Of a stretch of DNA of 64,000 nucleotides, positions 62,501-64,000 are shown one piece after another. The translations under genes and the position numbers were made by a program. Below the pieces are notes generated by a model, which worked only from the letters and a program-made list of their open reading frames with translations, had not been told where the DNA came from and ran no database searches. The first letter of the stretch is position 1, and every line of letters begins with the position of its first letter. Source of the DNA: CAYGVT01 sp964353355 (GTDB lineage Archaea > Thermoplasmatota > DTKX01 > GCA-020343715); assembly GCA_964353355.1 (NCBI GenBank), contig CAYGVT010000070.1, positions 62,001 through 126,000 of the forward strand, in the 5' to 3' direction.

Positions 62501-64000
62501 ATGACACACCGAAGGACATTGACGGGAGCTCTCCTCGTGGTGGCGCTGGCGCTGGCCATCGCAGCGGTGGCCACGCTGCTGCTCGCGACGCCGGCCCATG
62601 CGACCATCACCGGGGACTCCCCGCCCGCCTCGGGCGACTGGGTCATCAACCAGCTGACGAAGGTGACGGACGAGCCATCCATCAACATCAAAGGGAACAT
62701 AATAATCAAGAACAAGCTGGAGATCACCAACAGCAACATCTTCATGGTGCTGACGACGGACAACGAGTACATGGTCAACGTCACGGCAACAGGCGAGCTC
62801 GTCACGAGCAAAGGCACCATCATCACGGCCGCCAACTCCTACAACGAGTACGGGTTCGTGGTCTGGGGCAAGATGTCCCTCATTGACACGAGGGTGCAGG
62901 AGACCTATAAGGGCGTCCAGGTCCTGACCGACAAGGCGGTGACCATCCAGCGCTCGTTCCTCGAGAGGTCCTACGGTCCCGGCCTCTACCTCGAGAACGC
63001 GAACGGCACCAAGGTCCTCGACTCGACCATCCAGACCGATGATGGTAGCGCTGATGGGTACAGCGAGATAGAATCGACCACCTACAGCAACTACTACATC
63101 TACGTCTCGGGCGGCGGGATGGCTCTCTACATCAAGGGCGGCAAGCCCACCGTATCCGGACTCGACGTTTCCGTCAACGGCACATACACCGCGAACGTCA
63201 AGATCACTGACCGGTACTACTACTCGTACTACTACACGTACGTCAGCTGCCCGCTCATCGGCATCGACAGCAAGGACCTCTCGGTCATATCCGGCATCAA
63301 CGTCCGCGACAGCACCATCAACTTCAAGACCGTTTGGTCGCTCTACGGCTATGGCATATACGGCTACAGCTACTACTACATGTACCACTACGCCAGCGCC
63401 TCCGCCATAAACATCATGAACTACGGCGACGCCGAGCTTAAGACCTGCACGGCCACCAACGTGAACGTCGGCTCGATGTCGACGAGCTACTCCTACTACG
63501 GCACCAACTACTACAACTACGTCTACTTCTACGCCAACCAGAAGCAGGCCATGAAGCTCTACGGTGCGACCATCAACGAGAAGCCCACGACAGCCGGGCC
63601 GCACAACTACAAGCTCACGATCCGCAACGGCGAGTTCGACAGCATAGGCGTGCTGGCGTACTCCATGAGCCCGGGCTACGACGGGACGGTCTCGCCCACG
63701 TTCCACTCGGAGGTCGTCCTCGACAACCTGAGGATAAACGGGGGCTCGTACCCGTTCAGCTTCACGACGTCCCCGACGTTCTCGATGCTCAAGACGTTCG
63801 AGAACGATATACACATAACCAACTCGACCTTCACGAACATGACGGGCCCCATCTGCCAGCGCGGAGTCTCTCCTGGCCCGGGCACGAGCGCGAACATCCG
63901 CACGTTCGAGCTTTATGAGACGGTCCACTTCGACAACTGCCTGTTCAGGTGGAACCGCCCGAGCAGCAACGGCCTGTTCTATGAATCCGATTCCTACAGG
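62501..64000 (+). CDS. Giant surface protein D: N-terminal beta-helix part, 3' end beyond the window
   Basis: 500 codons seen, open to the right edge. ATG follows the TGA of gene C directly. Signal peptide LTGALLVVALALAIAAVATL, cleaved near AHA-TITG, close to the ADA-TITG of protein B. The visible part is beta-helix with Tyr clusters (RYYYSYYYTYVSC, YYMYHYASAS). Start like that of protein B (both run TITG, a short Ser/Pro stretch, then DWVI) suggests B and D are closest relatives. Expected to continue with Ig-like repeats and an anchor. Confidence 0.9.
   Translation, partial: MTHRRTLTGALLVVALALAIAAVATLLLATPAHATITGDSPPASGDWVINQLTKVTDEPSINIKGNIIIKNKLEITNSNIFMVLTTDNEYMVNVTATGELVTSKGTIITAANSYNEYGFVVWGKMSLIDTRVQETYKGVQVLTDKAVTIQRSFLERSYGPGLYLENANGTKVLDSTIQTDDGSADGYSEIESTTYSNYYIYVSGGGMALYIKGGKPTVSGLDVSVNGTYTANVKITDRYYYSYYYTYVSCPLIGIDSKDLSVISGINVRDSTINFKTVWSLYGYGIYGYSYYYMYHYASASAINIMNYGDAELKTCTATNVNVGSMSTSYSYYGTNYYNYVYFYANQKQAMKLYGATINEKPTTAGPHNYKLTIRNGEFDSIGVLAYSMSPGYDGTVSPTFHSEVVLDNLRINGGSYPFSFTTSPTFSMLKTFENDIHITNSTFTNMTGPICQRGVSPGPGTSANIRTFELYETVHFDNCLFRWNRPSSNGLFYESDSYR

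Overview
The window is a GC-rich archaeal chromosome segment, most likely from a Thermoplasmatota-like lineage. The archaeal call rests on an Orc1/Cdc6 initiator, archaeal-type ProRS, AspRS and PheS, a split GMP synthetase amidotransferase subunit, mevalonate kinase, a tetraether-synthase-like radical SAM protein next to a geranylgeranyl reductase, archaeal Elp3, Tsr3, an S26B-type signal peptidase pair, and TATA boxes placed 24-30 nt before start codons (leaderless transcripts). The lineage call is an inference from gene content; no rRNA or tRNA gene was found, and I see no insertion sequence, phage gene or CRISPR array.

Layout. 1-3068: a membrane-anchored subtilisin-like protease (5' end outside the window) convergent with a membrane-anchored exported protein. 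3203-10163: translation and protein-quality genes (proS, pheS, aspS, an FKBP-type prolyl isomerase), small unknown membrane or soluble proteins and a winged-helix regulator. 10358-18402: tldD-tldE, an XPD-like iron-sulfur helicase, guaA amidotransferase subunit, a nucleotide-sugar epimerase and a zinc-ribbon membrane protein. 18547-23393: mevalonate kinase, an ABC exporter pair, an OB-like membrane protein and tsr3. 23433-27476: a lipid-maturation operon (tes-like radical SAM, 2[4Fe-4S] ferredoxin, geranylgeranyl reductase) divergent from a TrmB-type regulator, with a palindrome between them. 27543-30436: both subunits of the glycine cleavage P-protein. 30534-33869: a CARDB-repeat surface protein with a cytoplasmic zinc ribbon. 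34122-38164: elp3, an RHH/KaiC-like pair, a MagIII-like DNA glycosylase and a small membrane protein.

38229-41333 looks like a replication origin: an A/T island (60 of 70 bases A or T at 38271-38340), three ORB-like elements and orc1/cdc6, with hflX lying between the island and the initiator gene. 41486-46968 holds two tandem signal peptidases, dCMP deaminase, a TPR protein, a zinc-knuckle protein and an FtsJ-type rRNA methyltransferase.

47244-64000 is the most striking part: four consecutive giant exported proteins (about 1950, 1649, 1482 and more than 500 residues) separated by 0-4 nt. The three complete ones share one plan: signal peptide, long parallel beta-helix, one carboxypeptidase-regulatory-like domain, six Ig-like repeats, a single C-terminal membrane anchor. 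The first gene has no ATG/GTG/TTG at the expected place, only ACG behind a well-placed Shine-Dalgarno sequence, and two palindromes lie upstream of its TATA box. I read this as an undescribed cell-surface stalk or adhesin operon; its function is not shown by the sequence.
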